A DNA stretch of 64,000 bases from Pelomonas saccharophila_A (GCF_031458095.1 NZ_JAVDXU010000002.1:248001-312000); one strand, 5' to 3'; numbered from the stretch's first letter, positions 34,702 to 43,510 are shown. Notes: generated by a model not told the origin, from the letters alone. Made by a program: numbers and translations.

Positions 34702-34956
34702 TTGCGGTCACAAAGCCCAAAAGCTGGCTTCAATGACTGTTTTTGAACACATTGAAGGGTGGCAACTTTTGAGGCCATAGGGCCTGGCCATTTTCGCCAA
34801 ACCGCTGAGCCACGGAGCGGCCCATGATCGAGTCGCCTCGAGTGGACCGCGCCCACAACGCGGTCACAACGCGGCTCGGCAGCCCGAACCGTGGGCTGCG
34901 AAGCGCCCTGACCTGCGCCTTCTTCTATGCGGTTCGATCGCGACGACCGATGACGC

Positions 34957-36840
34957 CTAGGGCTTGATTTCGACAGCGACGGCGCAGTGGTCCGAATAGA
35001 GCGCGACAGCCTTCTTGTGGTCGGTGATCGGCAAGCCAGTCGCCGGGTCGACGTAGGGGATCGTCCTCGCGCTCTGGGGCACCAACAGCGTCTCCGCGCC
35101 CCCGCCCAGCACGATGTGCTCGATCGCGTCGCCGGCAAACCTCGTGTCGAAGCAGCCTGCCGGATGTTTGACACCGGCCGTGGCCAAGACGACAGGTGCT
35201 GCGGAGAAGTCACCGCCGTCGATCCAGGCACCGAGCGAGTGCATCTTGCAGTCGCCGGTGGCCGGGCTGCAGGCTCGTTCCGCGGGAGAGGCAAAGCTGC
35301 GATTGAAATCACCAAGCACGATGTAGCGCTCGCGGGTCACTTCCTTCTGGGCGATCCAAGCCGCCAAGGTTGGCGCCTGCTGCGACAGCTGTCGGCAGTG
35401 GTCGGTATTGGCGTCGAGTGGATCCTCGGCGCAACGAGACTTCAGATGGACTGAGAGGACCGTCAGCATGCTGCCGTCTTTGAGCTTCAGGCTGACTTCA
35501 AGACCGCCGCGCCTGTCACGCGGAAGCGCATCGCCGAGAGACACGAACTCCTTCACGACGGGCGCGAAGCTTGGATCAAGAACGGAACGACGGATGGCCA
35601 AGGCCGCCTTCTGCCACCCACCTTGCGAATAAGCTGCGAGGAAATAAGTGCCTTTGGGGATCAGCGCGCCAGCGTTACTGCTGGTCGCAGCCAGGTCGCC
35701 ATCGAAGATCTTCTGAATCGCAGGCAGGCCCTGAACTTCCTGGATGCCAACGATGTCCGCATCGAGCACCTTGGCGTGGATAGCCATGCGCTCATAGTCC
35801 ACAAACTGGCGGAACGGCGCGCCTTTGCGGCACTCGACTGACGGCCGATCGTCCAGCCCTGGCTTGGCCTTGGCCTCTTCACGACAGTTCTGCGCTTGGG
35901 CCGCGGTGAGCACGTCGTTGGCGAACCAAGCCATGTTCCACGTCGCGACCTTCAGCGTCGAGCCAGCGGAAATCGGCACGGGGCCAGGAGCCGGCACGGC
36001 CCACCCCTCAGGCGGCTTCAATGCCGAGACACGCCCAGCGACGGTCGCCGGGACTGCCTTCTCCCAGGACCCGTACATCGGGTTGGGGATCACAAACCAG
36101 CGTTTGCCGAGCTGGGTCATGGCCCTGGCGGTGGCTAGATCCGGTGACCCAGCGCGCAAGGCCGTGACGTTGGCCACGGGCAGAAAGTCGCCCATGTCAT
36201 CGCCGACTAGCATGACGATCTTGTGGGTGTCGGCCACGACCTGGCGCCGCTTCGTCTTGTCGCTCGCTTCCCATTCCGGCTTCTGCTTCTTCAGCATCAG
36301 CGCATCCGGGTCGGCCGCCCGCTCGAAACCAAGGCGGATAAGGTTGTTGCGCGTGTGGGTGAGCGCCGGGCAGGGGTCCGTAGCCCTGGGTACGCACTCC
36401 CGGTTGGTGATGAAGAACACGTCGACCTTCAGCTTCTTGGCCAGCTTCACAAACTCGACTGCGCCGGGCAGCGCCACGGCTTTTTCCAGGGCGACCCAGT
36501 CCTCCCAGGTAGGCGAGCTCCACTGCTCACCCTTCTGGATCAACCAAGCGTTGTAGGCCGAGTTGTCCAGCACCGTCTCGTCGATGTCCATGACGACGGC
36601 CTTGCGGCCAGTCGAGGCGGCCCCCTGCTCAAGCGAGGCCCAGCTCGCCTGTTTGGAGACGGTCAACAGCGCCGTGCCGGCCGCCCGGTACGCCGCGATG
36701 GTGGCGGCCTGATGCTCGATCGCCTGCTGCGTCCACAACACGCTATTGAGCTGCGCGACGTTGAGCTCGGTTGGGCCCGCCGCAGAGGCCACCCCAACGA
36801 ACAGCCCCACTACCAATGCGATCCAGTGCTTGCCGGCCAT
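34957..36840 (-). CDS. Secreted fusion: e(P4)-type acid phosphatase + endonuclease/exonuclease/phosphatase
   Basis: A 627-residue two-domain protein with a signal peptide (MAGKHWIALVVGLFVGVASA). Residues ~25-270 are a class B/e(P4)-like HAD phosphatase: 'VVMDIDETVLDNSAY' gives the DxD nucleophile pair D85/D87, and 'MLVGDDMGDF' the metal-binding motif III. Residues ~295-627 are an EEP (DNase I-like) domain: 'LKVATWNMAWF' (N302), 'IVGIQEVQG' (E368), 'VLGDFNRSF', and 'YSDHCAVAVEI' at the end. All key residues of both domains are present. It likely breaks down nucleic acids and strips phosphate from nucleotides in the periplasm or outside; this combination is unusual. Substrates are not proven. 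Confidence 0.82.
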   Translation of the reverse strand: MAGKHWIALVVGLFVGVASAAGPTELNVAQLNSVLWTQQAIEHQAATIAAYRAAGTALLTVSKQASWASLEQGAASTGRKAVVMDIDETVLDNSAYNAWLIQKGEQWSSPTWEDWVALEKAVALPGAVEFVKLAKKLKVDVFFITNRECVPRATDPCPALTHTRNNLIRLGFERAADPDALMLKKQKPEWEASDKTKRRQVVADTHKIVMLVGDDMGDFLPVANVTALRAGSPDLATARAMTQLGKRWFVIPNPMYGSWEKAVPATVAGRVSALKPPEGWAVPAPGPVPISAGSTLKVATWNMAWFANDVLTAAQAQNCREEAKAKPGLDDRPSVECRKGAPFRQFVDYERMAIHAKVLDADIVGIQEVQGLPAIQKIFDGDLAATSSNAGALIPKGTYFLAAYSQGGWQKAALAIRRSVLDPSFAPVVKEFVSLGDALPRDRRGGLEVSLKLKDGSMLTVLSVHLKSRCAEDPLDANTDHCRQLSQQAPTLAAWIAQKEVTRERYIVLGDFNRSFASPAERACSPATGDCKMHSLGAWIDGGDFSAAPVVLATAGVKHPAGCFDTRFAGDAIEHIVLGGGAETLLVPQSARTIPYVDPATGLPITDHKKAVALYSDHCAVAVEIKP

Positions 36841-37018
36841 GCCGCCCTCCCTTCATACGCTTTGATGAGCCTCGGCAGCTTTGCAGGCCTCTGAGGCGCC
36901 CACATCCACATCTTTGAGGACTAAACCCTGAAGGTCGGTGTGCATTCCGACGCTGTTGCTCTGTCGGTCCAACGTGGACGATCACCGGCTGGCCGAACTG
37001 GCTTCAAACTGCGTGGAT

Positions 37019-37300
37019 TCAGTTCTTTCCAGCCGGCGCATCAGCCGATCCTGCGGCGCAGGGACCCTGGGCAGGCGAGGAGATTTTCCCAACAGTCGTC
37101 GCCCCAGCGGTCTTCGGCCGGGCAAGGGCCAGCGGCTTGGCCGAGCCGACCATCAGGCCCTTTGTGCTTCGCGGCTCGCTTGCCTTGAGGTCGCGCACCT
37201 GATCGCGCGTGAGCCCGGTCGCGAACACGCGCGCCGCCTTTTCCCACAGCTCGGTGGAGACGGAGACGAACTTGCCCGGGGCGACTCGAACTCGTTTCAT
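37019..37300 (-). CDS. Small basic hypothetical protein
   Basis: A 93-residue protein starting MKRVRVAPGKFVSVSTELWE. The first ~50 residues look like a small folded domain with basic residues ('FATGLTRDQVRDLKASEP'); the rest is Ala/Pro/Lys-rich and probably disordered. No family is recognised. The flanking gaps (36841-37018 and 37301-37437) have no genes. Confidence 0.5.
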   Translation of the reverse strand: MKRVRVAPGKFVSVSTELWEKAARVFATGLTRDQVRDLKASEPRSTKGLMVGSAKPLALARPKTAGATTVGKISSPAQGPCAAGSADAPAGKN

Positions 37301-37437
37301 GTGCGGACCCTGATTAAGTGCAACTTTAGCCGCACGGTGTGCCCGATGTCGGCGGGGGACTAGCTGCTCAAGATCTCCTGGACGAATGCTCAATAGCGTC
37401 CGGAACTTGCAAGCGTAGGCCTCCGCAATCGGCGTAG

Positions 37438-37752
37438 CTATCGCGTCCGCGCCGTCACTCGCCTCCGCATGAACGCTTTCTCGGCTTGCTGCAAGAGCTC
37501 GAAAGTCTCACATCCCAGCCCCTTAGCAAGCTTGAGCATCGCCAACAACGTAGGCTGGCTGACGCCTCGCTCCAGCCGACTGAGATACGAGCGCTCGATG
37601 CCTGAGGTGAGCGCCAAGAACTCTTGCGACATCCCAGCCGCCAAACGCCGCTCTTGCAGTGCGGTGCCGAACACCTTCGCGATGGCGGGGTCGAGGCTTT
37701 TAACTCCTTTGGGACGGCCGGGTTTTGGAGCGCTTGAGGGGCGGAAGGACAT
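37438..37752 (-). CDS. XRE-family transcription regulator
   Basis: A 104-residue helix-turn-helix protein. A basic N-terminal arm (residues 1-25, Pro/Lys/Arg-rich) precedes a Cro/C1 domain: 'LQERRLAAGMSQEFLALTSG' then 'IERSYLSRLERGVSQPTLLA'. It is divergent from the gene at 37897, with paired inverted sequences in the gap that may be its operator. It likely controls its own expression and the divergent gene, perhaps element functions. Confidence 0.85.
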   Translation of the reverse strand: MSFRPSSAPKPGRPKGVKSLDPAIAKVFGTALQERRLAAGMSQEFLALTSGIERSYLSRLERGVSQPTLLAMLKLAKGLGCETFELLQQAEKAFMRRRVTARTR

Positions 37753-37797
37753 CCGCCCAAGGCTCTTACGGCTGCGCTTTTTAAGCCACGTTATATA

Positions 37798-37860
37798 TAA
37801 CTCAAGATGTCGATGTACATTGCGCGGCGCCCTCGCGCCGCCAATAATCGGCTTGAGTTA
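37798..37860. promoter_or_regulatory. Candidate operator pair between divergent genes
   Basis: TAACTCAAG at 37798-37806 and its exact reverse complement CTTGAGTTA at 37852-37860, 45 bases apart, lie between the XRE gene and the plus-strand gene at 37897. An AT-rich TTATATATAA abuts the first arm and could be a -10 region. Another hairpin (GCGGCG/CGCCGC) lies between the arms. Confidence 0.5.
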
Positions 37861-37896
37861 TCAAATCCTCGGCCACTGGTTCTCCAGATCTAGTCC

Positions 37897-38394
37897 ATGT
37901 TTGTGACTTATCCAGACAGTGAGTTGGAGATGCCCGTCGGCCTCGGTGCGCCAGGTGCAAGGCACTGGCGAGTTGCGCAGTTGACGCTGCACGCTCCCTG
38001 GTTCGTTCTGACGATCACACCGGCCGAAACTGCGTGTGAGGGCGGCCTGCTTCAGACGCTACTCATCGCGTCGGAGCGAGACTTAGTGGAGGTGCTGCGG
38101 TCCGTGCATCCAGGCCGGATCCGTAGTCTCGTTTGCATGATGCCGGGATGGCGTTCACCGAGCGGCCAGTGGATGTCTCGCGAAGTGCGGGAGGTTTGGC
38201 TTGGAGGCGAGCAAGACAGTCCCAACCAAGTGTGGCTGGTGGACGTGAATGGCGTGCCATTCGACGCCGGGTTGCACGGCTTAGATAGCGGATTTGAAGC
38301 TGCCAAGAAATCGCTACTGCTGTGCCTGCAAACAGCAGCCACCAACCGCGGCAAGCCATCGCGACGGCGCGGCCAACCGACACGGTCCAGTTGA
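37897..38394 (+). CDS. Hypothetical protein next to the recombinase genes
   Basis: A 165-residue protein with no recognised domain (MFVTYPDSELEMPVGLGAPG...). Several beta-rich stretches suggest a compact fold ('LTLHAPWFVLTITPAE', 'NQVWLVDVNGVPFDA'), with a basic C-terminal tail. It is convergent with the srap-like gene, 20 bases between stops, and divergent from the XRE regulator. Confidence 0.6.
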   Translation: MFVTYPDSELEMPVGLGAPGARHWRVAQLTLHAPWFVLTITPAETACEGGLLQTLLIASERDLVEVLRSVHPGRIRSLVCMMPGWRSPSGQWMSREVREVWLGGEQDSPNQVWLVDVNGVPFDAGLHGLDSGFEAAKKSLLLCLQTAATNRGKPSRRRGQPTRSS

Positions 38395-38414
38395 CGGCCT
38401 GAACGGCCATTTTT

Positions 38415-38780
38415 TCACTTGTCTTTCCGAGACCTCAGCTTTGCCATCTGACGCAGCGTCTGAATCTCGGCCTGCTGTTCAACACACACGAGGAGTAGCG
38501 CTTTGTACTGCTCCGCGCTCTTCCTAAGCTGGAGTGAAAGCGCCTCATTTCGATCTTTCAGGCCGTCGGGTGATGCGATGGCGGCGCGTTTGCCACCGGC
38601 GCCTCCTCGTATCTTTTCCACCAGCCCACGGTGATGGGCATAGAGGTTGGATCGATTGACGCCAGCAGCCGCACAGACGGCGCTGACAGAAGGCCGTCTC
38701 ATCGGAGTTCGGTGAAGTAGGAAGGCCAGCGCCGCTTCCACTCGGGCTTCAACGCCAAATTGAGCTGTCCTTTTAGCCAC
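38415..38780 (-). CDS. Srap/TnpC-like recombination accessory protein
   Basis: A 121-residue basic protein, last gene of the recombination operon. From the GTG at 38780, which overlaps the intB stop codon, it contains a helix-turn-helix-like segment ('MRRPSVSAVCAAAGVNRSNL') and a C-terminal helix rich in Glu and Gln that could form a coiled coil. Size, position and layout match TnpC of Tn554 and the Srap protein of strand-biased integrative elements, thought to bias or assist recombination. A longer in-frame start at 38852 lies within intB and is less likely. Confidence 0.75.
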   Translation of the reverse strand: MAKRTAQFGVEARVEAALAFLLHRTPMRRPSVSAVCAAAGVNRSNLYAHHRGLVEKIRGGAGGKRAAIASPDGLKDRNEALSLQLRKSAEQYKALLLVCVEQQAEIQTLRQMAKLRSRKDK

Positions 38781-40584
38781 GCTGCTCTTCGCTCTCCGGC
38801 GCCGCCGCTTTGATCCGAATGACTTTGCCAAGCACGGCGCGAGTGTTCGCAAGCCTGCGCTCCGCGAGCGCGCGGGTCTGTTGAGGCAAGTCCGGCTGGT
38901 TCAGAAACTGCTCCTCCCGCGTCGCTCGGTCGTTCCACCAGGGCAGGTGCACATGTGTCACGCTGAAGTTCGTGCAGGTGGAGCAAACCTCCGGAGACCT
39001 GCCAAGCTCATTTGGCCCTCTCTCATCGCCATCGCAGGCTGAATGCAGCTTGGAGTACACACAATATCCCCAATCGCAGGGCGCGAGCATCACTCCCTTC
39101 CTTATCAGTTCGTTGATGAGGCTCGTCAGGTCTGCACGGCCTTTGAACTGCCTAACCTCAGACCTGAGCTTTTCTAGGTTTGGTGCGGCGCGACCGAAGA
39201 CCTGATCACAGGTCAGCAAATGTTCAAGTTGCCGAGCCAGCTCTTGTCGGTCCTCTGCATCCAGCAACGCTGCTAGCTCATGGTCGATGCCGACGTACAC
39301 CTGATCTGTGAACGAGCGGTAGACGTGACCTAGATGGGCTGACACAGCCTCTAGGTTCCGCCGATCGCGTCGAACCGCCAACTGCGCAAAAGTCTTGCGC
39401 AGCATGTGGGGGTGGAACCACTCCGCTTGAATCGCACCCTCGCGATGCCCGGCCACACAAAACGCATTCAGTCTGGATGCCAGCGTCGTCGCGGACCATC
39501 TGATGCTCTTGCGGCTGGGGAGGAAGGTTGGCGCGCCCTGCGGACGCGTGAGAAGTAGCGCCTTACTTGTGGTTGGTCCGCGATTCCGCGCGTACGCGCC
39601 AAGGGATACAAGCAGTGCGACGACTTCGGGGATCGGGTCTCCGGCCACCCATTTCCTCGTCAGCCCATTGCTTTTTGCAGCTACGCCCACCAAGTATGCG
39701 AAACCTTTCTGGTCATCGGCCGCTTCTTCGATAAGGCAATCGACGTCCAATGCGAGCGCTTCACTCGCTCTAAAGCCAACCAGTATCAGCAACAGGAAGA
39801 GGCAGGCCCCTTCTGTAATGGATAATGCAATCGACATTACCTTGTATGTCGGACCGCTAAAAGTCAAGCTATCGCGCAACCGACCAAATTCCGGTTTCGC
39901 TTCCAACTGCTGGTAGAAAAGCTTACTGAGGCGGGACCGCTGACCCTTGGACTTGCCCACCATCTTCTCGAAACGTTGTGCAATTTCTAGAGCAGCCTGC
40001 GAAATGAAGGGTCCAAACTCTCTAATCCATCTCAACGCATCATATATAAGCGGAAAAGCAACTTGATCCGGAAGGGCTCCCCAAGACAAGCTACCGCGCG
40101 TTGGAACTCTCGCCCTTATCTCCGTCTCAATTTCCCGGGGGTTAAATCTCAGAGGGTGCGTATATAGTGAGCGCAATTCCCACATGGAGTCAAAGAGTGC
40201 CAGATAACTCTTCAATGTAGAGTCATTGACTCTGTGCCCATCCCGAGGAGCTATTTCCTTGCATATGGCCAAAAGATCCTGTGGCTGCAGGTCACTTAAC
40301 CGCCAGATTGCGTGTCCAGTCATCCATCTGACAATACGCTTCAGCTTTACAAGGTAAAGCTGTATGGTGCTTGGACTATAAGCAATTCCTCGAGGAGCCG
40401 CTGGACCGAACATCGCCGAGAAGAAGCCCTTACAAGAAGTGAGGAGGGTGTGACGCTGGTGTTTGCTCCCCACGCCCTCGACAAGGAACTTGTTCCACTC
40501 GACCGTCAGCGCCTGATCCGGATACAGAGGAAAGGCTTCCATCACCCAAATGGAGCGCCCCTGTGTTTTAATAACGGAAGACAC
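38773..40584 (-). CDS. intB: Tyrosine recombinase IntB (TnpB-like)
   Basis: Site-specific tyrosine recombinase of 603 residues, starting at GTG 40584, two bases after the tfp stop. The catalytic set is complete: R272 ('VGFRASEAL'), H393 and R396 ('HPHMLRKTFA'), H420 ('HLGHVYRS') and Y430 ('DQVYVG'). After the catalytic domain comes a ~150-residue extension with a cysteine cluster ('CVYSKLHSACDG' and 'CSTCTNF') that may bind zinc, as in TnpB of Tn554. It acts with IntA on the element ends. Confidence 0.9.
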   Translation of the reverse strand: MSSVIKTQGRSIWVMEAFPLYPDQALTVEWNKFLVEGVGSKHQRHTLLTSCKGFFSAMFGPAAPRGIAYSPSTIQLYLVKLKRIVRWMTGHAIWRLSDLQPQDLLAICKEIAPRDGHRVNDSTLKSYLALFDSMWELRSLYTHPLRFNPREIETEIRARVPTRGSLSWGALPDQVAFPLIYDALRWIREFGPFISQAALEIAQRFEKMVGKSKGQRSRLSKLFYQQLEAKPEFGRLRDSLTFSGPTYKVMSIALSITEGACLFLLLILVGFRASEALALDVDCLIEEAADDQKGFAYLVGVAAKSNGLTRKWVAGDPIPEVVALLVSLGAYARNRGPTTSKALLLTRPQGAPTFLPSRKSIRWSATTLASRLNAFCVAGHREGAIQAEWFHPHMLRKTFAQLAVRRDRRNLEAVSAHLGHVYRSFTDQVYVGIDHELAALLDAEDRQELARQLEHLLTCDQVFGRAAPNLEKLRSEVRQFKGRADLTSLINELIRKGVMLAPCDWGYCVYSKLHSACDGDERGPNELGRSPEVCSTCTNFSVTHVHLPWWNDRATREEQFLNQPDLPQQTRALAERRLANTRAVLGKVIRIKAAAPESEEQRG

Positions 40585-40586
40585 GG

Positions 40587-42263
40587 CTACTCCAAATAAG
40601 GCACAAGATGCGGCCTAACCATCGTCCTTGCGATAGCAAGAATATTTGGCGGCACTGCTGGAAGTATTGAAGTCCTGAGAATCTCCAGGCTATCCTCATA
40701 AAGTGCCTTATAACGGGGCCACCAGCCGTTAGCCATTGCGCGCTTCTTAGCTGAATCGAGCGCGTCCATAGCGCTGAGTAGCGCTGCGACTACGTGTGGG
40801 TCGTCTACGGGCACCAAAGCGCCGGGACACGTACTGCAGCGGGTGAAGTTCAAGCACCGATGGCCGGGCGCTGTCTTGCCGTCGAGGCCACCGAACGGAT
40901 CGCTACAGTCGAATCCAAACACCGTTCTTGCCGCGGTATATCGATTGCCATCTGCTGACGGGGTCAATTCAGGGACGGTCTGCGCACTTTGCCGAATCAG
41001 CTGCCCTTGAAACTGCACAACCTTTTCGTCAAATTGCCTCCGCATATCCTCGGCCCCGGTATAACCAGCGGTCGTTCGGGCGGTCCTGTGATTTAACCTC
41101 TTTCGAGCAGCGTCGACCGATCCACCGGCAATTCGATGTGCCTTTGCGACATGAAACCTCCAGTCCTTAAAGTCAAAGTCTGGGAAACCGTGCTGTTTGA
41201 TAAAATCTGCAAGGCAGTTATGCAACGACTGAAGACTTGGCACTTCAGGCCGCGTCCCCTGGGTTGAAGCAGCGAGGAAGGCAAAGCCTTTGTCGCGCGG
41301 TTTAGCCTTTTCCCGTAAGCTTCGGTTCAGCGCCAGGATTTTTCGGATGATGTTTGGCGCCGACCACTTCATGTGCTGGGGAAAGTCAACCCTCTGCTCT
41401 CTGCCTGATCTTGGTTTGTCCCAGTTTATGCACTCAAGATCCTCTCGAAGCGGATGTGGGGAGATGCAGTCCATGAATAGCATCCTAATGGCCATCGGAT
41501 TTCCGCCTGTCTGAATAACCACTGCCAAATAGAATGGCAGTATGTCAGCGGTCCCCAGGGAAAGCAGAAGGCGGAGTGCTCGATGCCCCCCTGCATCATT
41601 GATCCTTCGAACTAGGTTTCCGCGGGATCCAGCTAGGCCGCGCTGAGTCGGAATTGATCCTTTGCCAAACGCCACCGCATCGCAAAGGGTCTGCGACAGA
41701 AATCGTTCCGATTCGTTCTCATAGTCACCCGCGAGAAGACGGCGACCTTGTTCTAAGCGGCGCTCGACTTTGGTTATTTCCTCGTAGCAGGCTGCAAGAA
41801 TTCGCTTGACCTGCTCCTTTTCTAGCCGACCTCGCCGCTTAGGCTCCTGCCTACGAAATGAGGGAACCATAAAACTCGCGTCTTGATCCAGCAAGCCCGG
41901 GCGGTTCCTTTGGCACCATCGAAGCAATATCAGTACGTTTGCCTGCACTGATTGGGCGGTGCTTCCCGCCAGGCCCGAACCAGCTAACCACCTATGAAAA
42001 TTCATCGGCAATTGCGCGCACAACGGTAACGTAACAGTCGCTTTGGGTTCGGTGATATATACAAGAAGCTTACGAATACATCTGAAGGCTTGTCGCTGAG
42101 TCTCCTTTGCGAGGTGCCCATATTCCGCAGCGTGTGCACTCAGCAGGCCATCTGCCAGCTCCGATGGGACATTGAATTCGGACAAGTCAAAGGTTGAGAT
42201 GATGCTTCCGTCTGCGGCGACATGCCTTCGAATCAGGACAGTTGTTTGATCCGCGCCAGTCAT
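40587..42263 (-). CDS. tfp: Tyrosine-recombinase-fold protein (Tfp), catalytically degenerate
   Basis: A 558-residue protein that aligns with the flanking recombinases but lacks two catalytic residues. The first active-site Arg is replaced in 'TGGNPMAI' (N255), and the His of HxxR is Lys ('KDWR', K366-R369). H392 and Y401 ('NHRTARTTAGYTG') remain. A C-terminal cysteine cluster (C453, C470, C476, C479) mirrors that of IntB. It overlaps intA by four bases and is followed directly by intB. It probably serves as a structural partner in the recombination complex, not as an enzyme; that is inferred. Confidence 0.85.
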   Translation of the reverse strand: MTGADQTTVLIRRHVAADGSIISTFDLSEFNVPSELADGLLSAHAAEYGHLAKETQRQAFRCIRKLLVYITEPKATVTLPLCAQLPMNFHRWLAGSGLAGSTAQSVQANVLILLRWCQRNRPGLLDQDASFMVPSFRRQEPKRRGRLEKEQVKRILAACYEEITKVERRLEQGRRLLAGDYENESERFLSQTLCDAVAFGKGSIPTQRGLAGSRGNLVRRINDAGGHRALRLLLSLGTADILPFYLAVVIQTGGNPMAIRMLFMDCISPHPLREDLECINWDKPRSGREQRVDFPQHMKWSAPNIIRKILALNRSLREKAKPRDKGFAFLAASTQGTRPEVPSLQSLHNCLADFIKQHGFPDFDFKDWRFHVAKAHRIAGGSVDAARKRLNHRTARTTAGYTGAEDMRRQFDEKVVQFQGQLIRQSAQTVPELTPSADGNRYTAARTVFGFDCSDPFGGLDGKTAPGHRCLNFTRCSTCPGALVPVDDPHVVAALLSAMDALDSAKKRAMANGWWPRYKALYEDSLEILRTSILPAVPPNILAIARTMVRPHLVPYLE

Positions 42264-43423
42264 TGGGTGTTCCCATAAAGGTAGTCCAGCGCAGACACAA
42301 CAGCGTCACTCGATACCTCAAGCGACTGCAGATAAACCTCTGTAGTTTCCGCATTGGAATGGCCTAATAGAACTTGAAGAGTTTTTAAGCTATTCAGTTC
42401 GGCCCCTTCACGCCTAGATTTCTCCAAGCACTTCAAGACATTAACCGCAAACGTGTGCCGCAAGTGGTGAAGCGTTGCCTCGCTGCCGATCAGATTTGCG
42501 CAGCGACGAAATTCTCGTGAGAGCGATTGCCTAGAGACCGCGCGTCCCTGTCTGTTCAGAAAGACCACGTCCTCGAACCCAGGCATCGGTTTGGGCCTGT
42601 CCGCGATCCAGTACCAATTCGTTTCTTCGATAAGCGAGGCTGGAGCATAGATAGGAGCTTCTTTGCCTCCCTTCCGTCGAATCTGAATTTTCGACAAACC
42701 GTCTTCGTCGAACGGAAGACTTTGCGGCGAAGGCAGCATGGACTTGAGCAGATCGTGGATCTCGAAACGTCTCATTCCAGTTACGAGGCACCAGCGAAAC
42801 ATTAATCGAAACACCGAGCGGACATGACCGAATAGGCGAATGAGTTCTTCAACGCCAAGCTGCCTAGGGTGCCGCACTACAACGCGACGTGCGAGCGATC
42901 TCTTGTCGCCAGAACGCCCGCGCAAAAATTCGCCAACGAGCGATTCAAATCCGTTTACTTGCGCCCAGAGGTAGAACTGAGCTACGACCGTCACCCGCAG
43001 ATTCGCAGTCGCAGAGGAAACGCGCGAGCGGCTTCGGGTTTCGGCGTGAAAGAGCTTTGTGCGATATAGCTGCAGCGTCTCCTCCGTTGCGCTAAGCAGT
43101 AATTCGTCTGAAGGCAGTGCCACCCCCTCAGCGCTGTTCCAAAGATGCTCGAGCCAATCGAGCAGGCATTCGGCATACGTGCGCTGAGAATCGCCCGTAC
43201 GCCCCCTGCTTTCCAGTGCGCATCTGGCCAAAAAGAGCGCAGCCGCTCGCACCGGCATCCCCGCCCCGTCAACCGGGACAGAAAGCAGAGGAAGATGACG
43301 AAACCGGGCCTCTGCGGTCTCTGCGAGCCGTGCAACGTCGCCGAGCACTTCCCCGAGTTGCGGCATGATCTCCTGAGGTCTCAGATGTACGAGGCGATGT
43401 TCCCTAGAGCCGCTGAAAGTCAT
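42260..43423 (-). CDS. intA: Tyrosine recombinase IntA (TnpA-like)
   Basis: Site-specific tyrosine recombinase, 387 residues from the ATG at 43423. The catalytic set is complete: R218 ('TGMRRFEI'), H319 and R322 ('HHLRHTFA'), H355 ('LGHSNAETT') and Y364 ('EVYLQ'). It is the gene nearest the right end of the element, and reads inward. An in-frame GTG at 43504 would extend it into the terminal repeat, which seems unlikely. First gene of the intA-tfp-intB-srap operon. The region 43424-43482 between it and the repeat should carry its promoter. Confidence 0.93.
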   Translation of the reverse strand: MTFSGSREHRLVHLRPQEIMPQLGEVLGDVARLAETAEARFRHLPLLSVPVDGAGMPVRAAALFLARCALESRGRTGDSQRTYAECLLDWLEHLWNSAEGVALPSDELLLSATEETLQLYRTKLFHAETRSRSRVSSATANLRVTVVAQFYLWAQVNGFESLVGEFLRGRSGDKRSLARRVVVRHPRQLGVEELIRLFGHVRSVFRLMFRWCLVTGMRRFEIHDLLKSMLPSPQSLPFDEDGLSKIQIRRKGGKEAPIYAPASLIEETNWYWIADRPKPMPGFEDVVFLNRQGRAVSRQSLSREFRRCANLIGSEATLHHLRHTFAVNVLKCLEKSRREGAELNSLKTLQVLLGHSNAETTEVYLQSLEVSSDAVVSALDYLYGNTQ

Positions 43424-43482
43424 CGTGGCTGCATCGTGCTGTCGAGGTGTGTCCACCGTAGCAGCAAGGCCTGGGCGATGAA

Positions 43483-43508
43483 ACAGACATACAAAGCGCG
43501 ACACCTAA
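43483..43508 (-). repeat. Right terminal inverted repeat of the element
   Basis: Read inward on the minus strand: TTAGGTGTCGCGC (core 43501-43508), then TGTCTGT (43483-43489). It mirrors the left end at 8825-8848. Two bases separate it from comM codon P307 at 43511. Confidence 0.8.
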
Positions 43509-43510
43509 TC

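Larger units (their letters stand above)
8821..43510. mobile_element. 34.7-kb SE/Tn554-like integrative element inserted in comM
   Basis: Bases 8821-43510 separate comM codons L306 and P307; deleting exactly this stretch rejoins 'LFLDEL' to 'PEFPRAALEALREP' in frame. The ends carry inverted repeats with core TTAGGTGT (8825-8832 and 43501-43508). The right end encodes, reading inward, intA, tfp, intB and a small srap/tnpC-like gene, the fixed order described for strand-biased circularizing integrative elements. No conjugation genes, relaxase, transposase or replication gene is seen, so spread would depend on circularization and passive transfer. Cargo is mostly defence and SOS/DNA-repair genes, with base composition visibly lower in GC than the backbone, lowest in the recombinase genes. 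No target duplication is visible. Confidence 0.9.

Noticed and set aside
38415..43423. Reading the three recombinases as phage integrases or a RIT element
   Set aside because: The fourth small gene, the sizes, and the degenerate middle member fit the SE/Tn554 pattern better, and no phage genes are present.
8821..43510. Prophage or conjugative element
   Set aside because: No capsid, terminase, lysis, relaxase or type IV secretion genes are seen.
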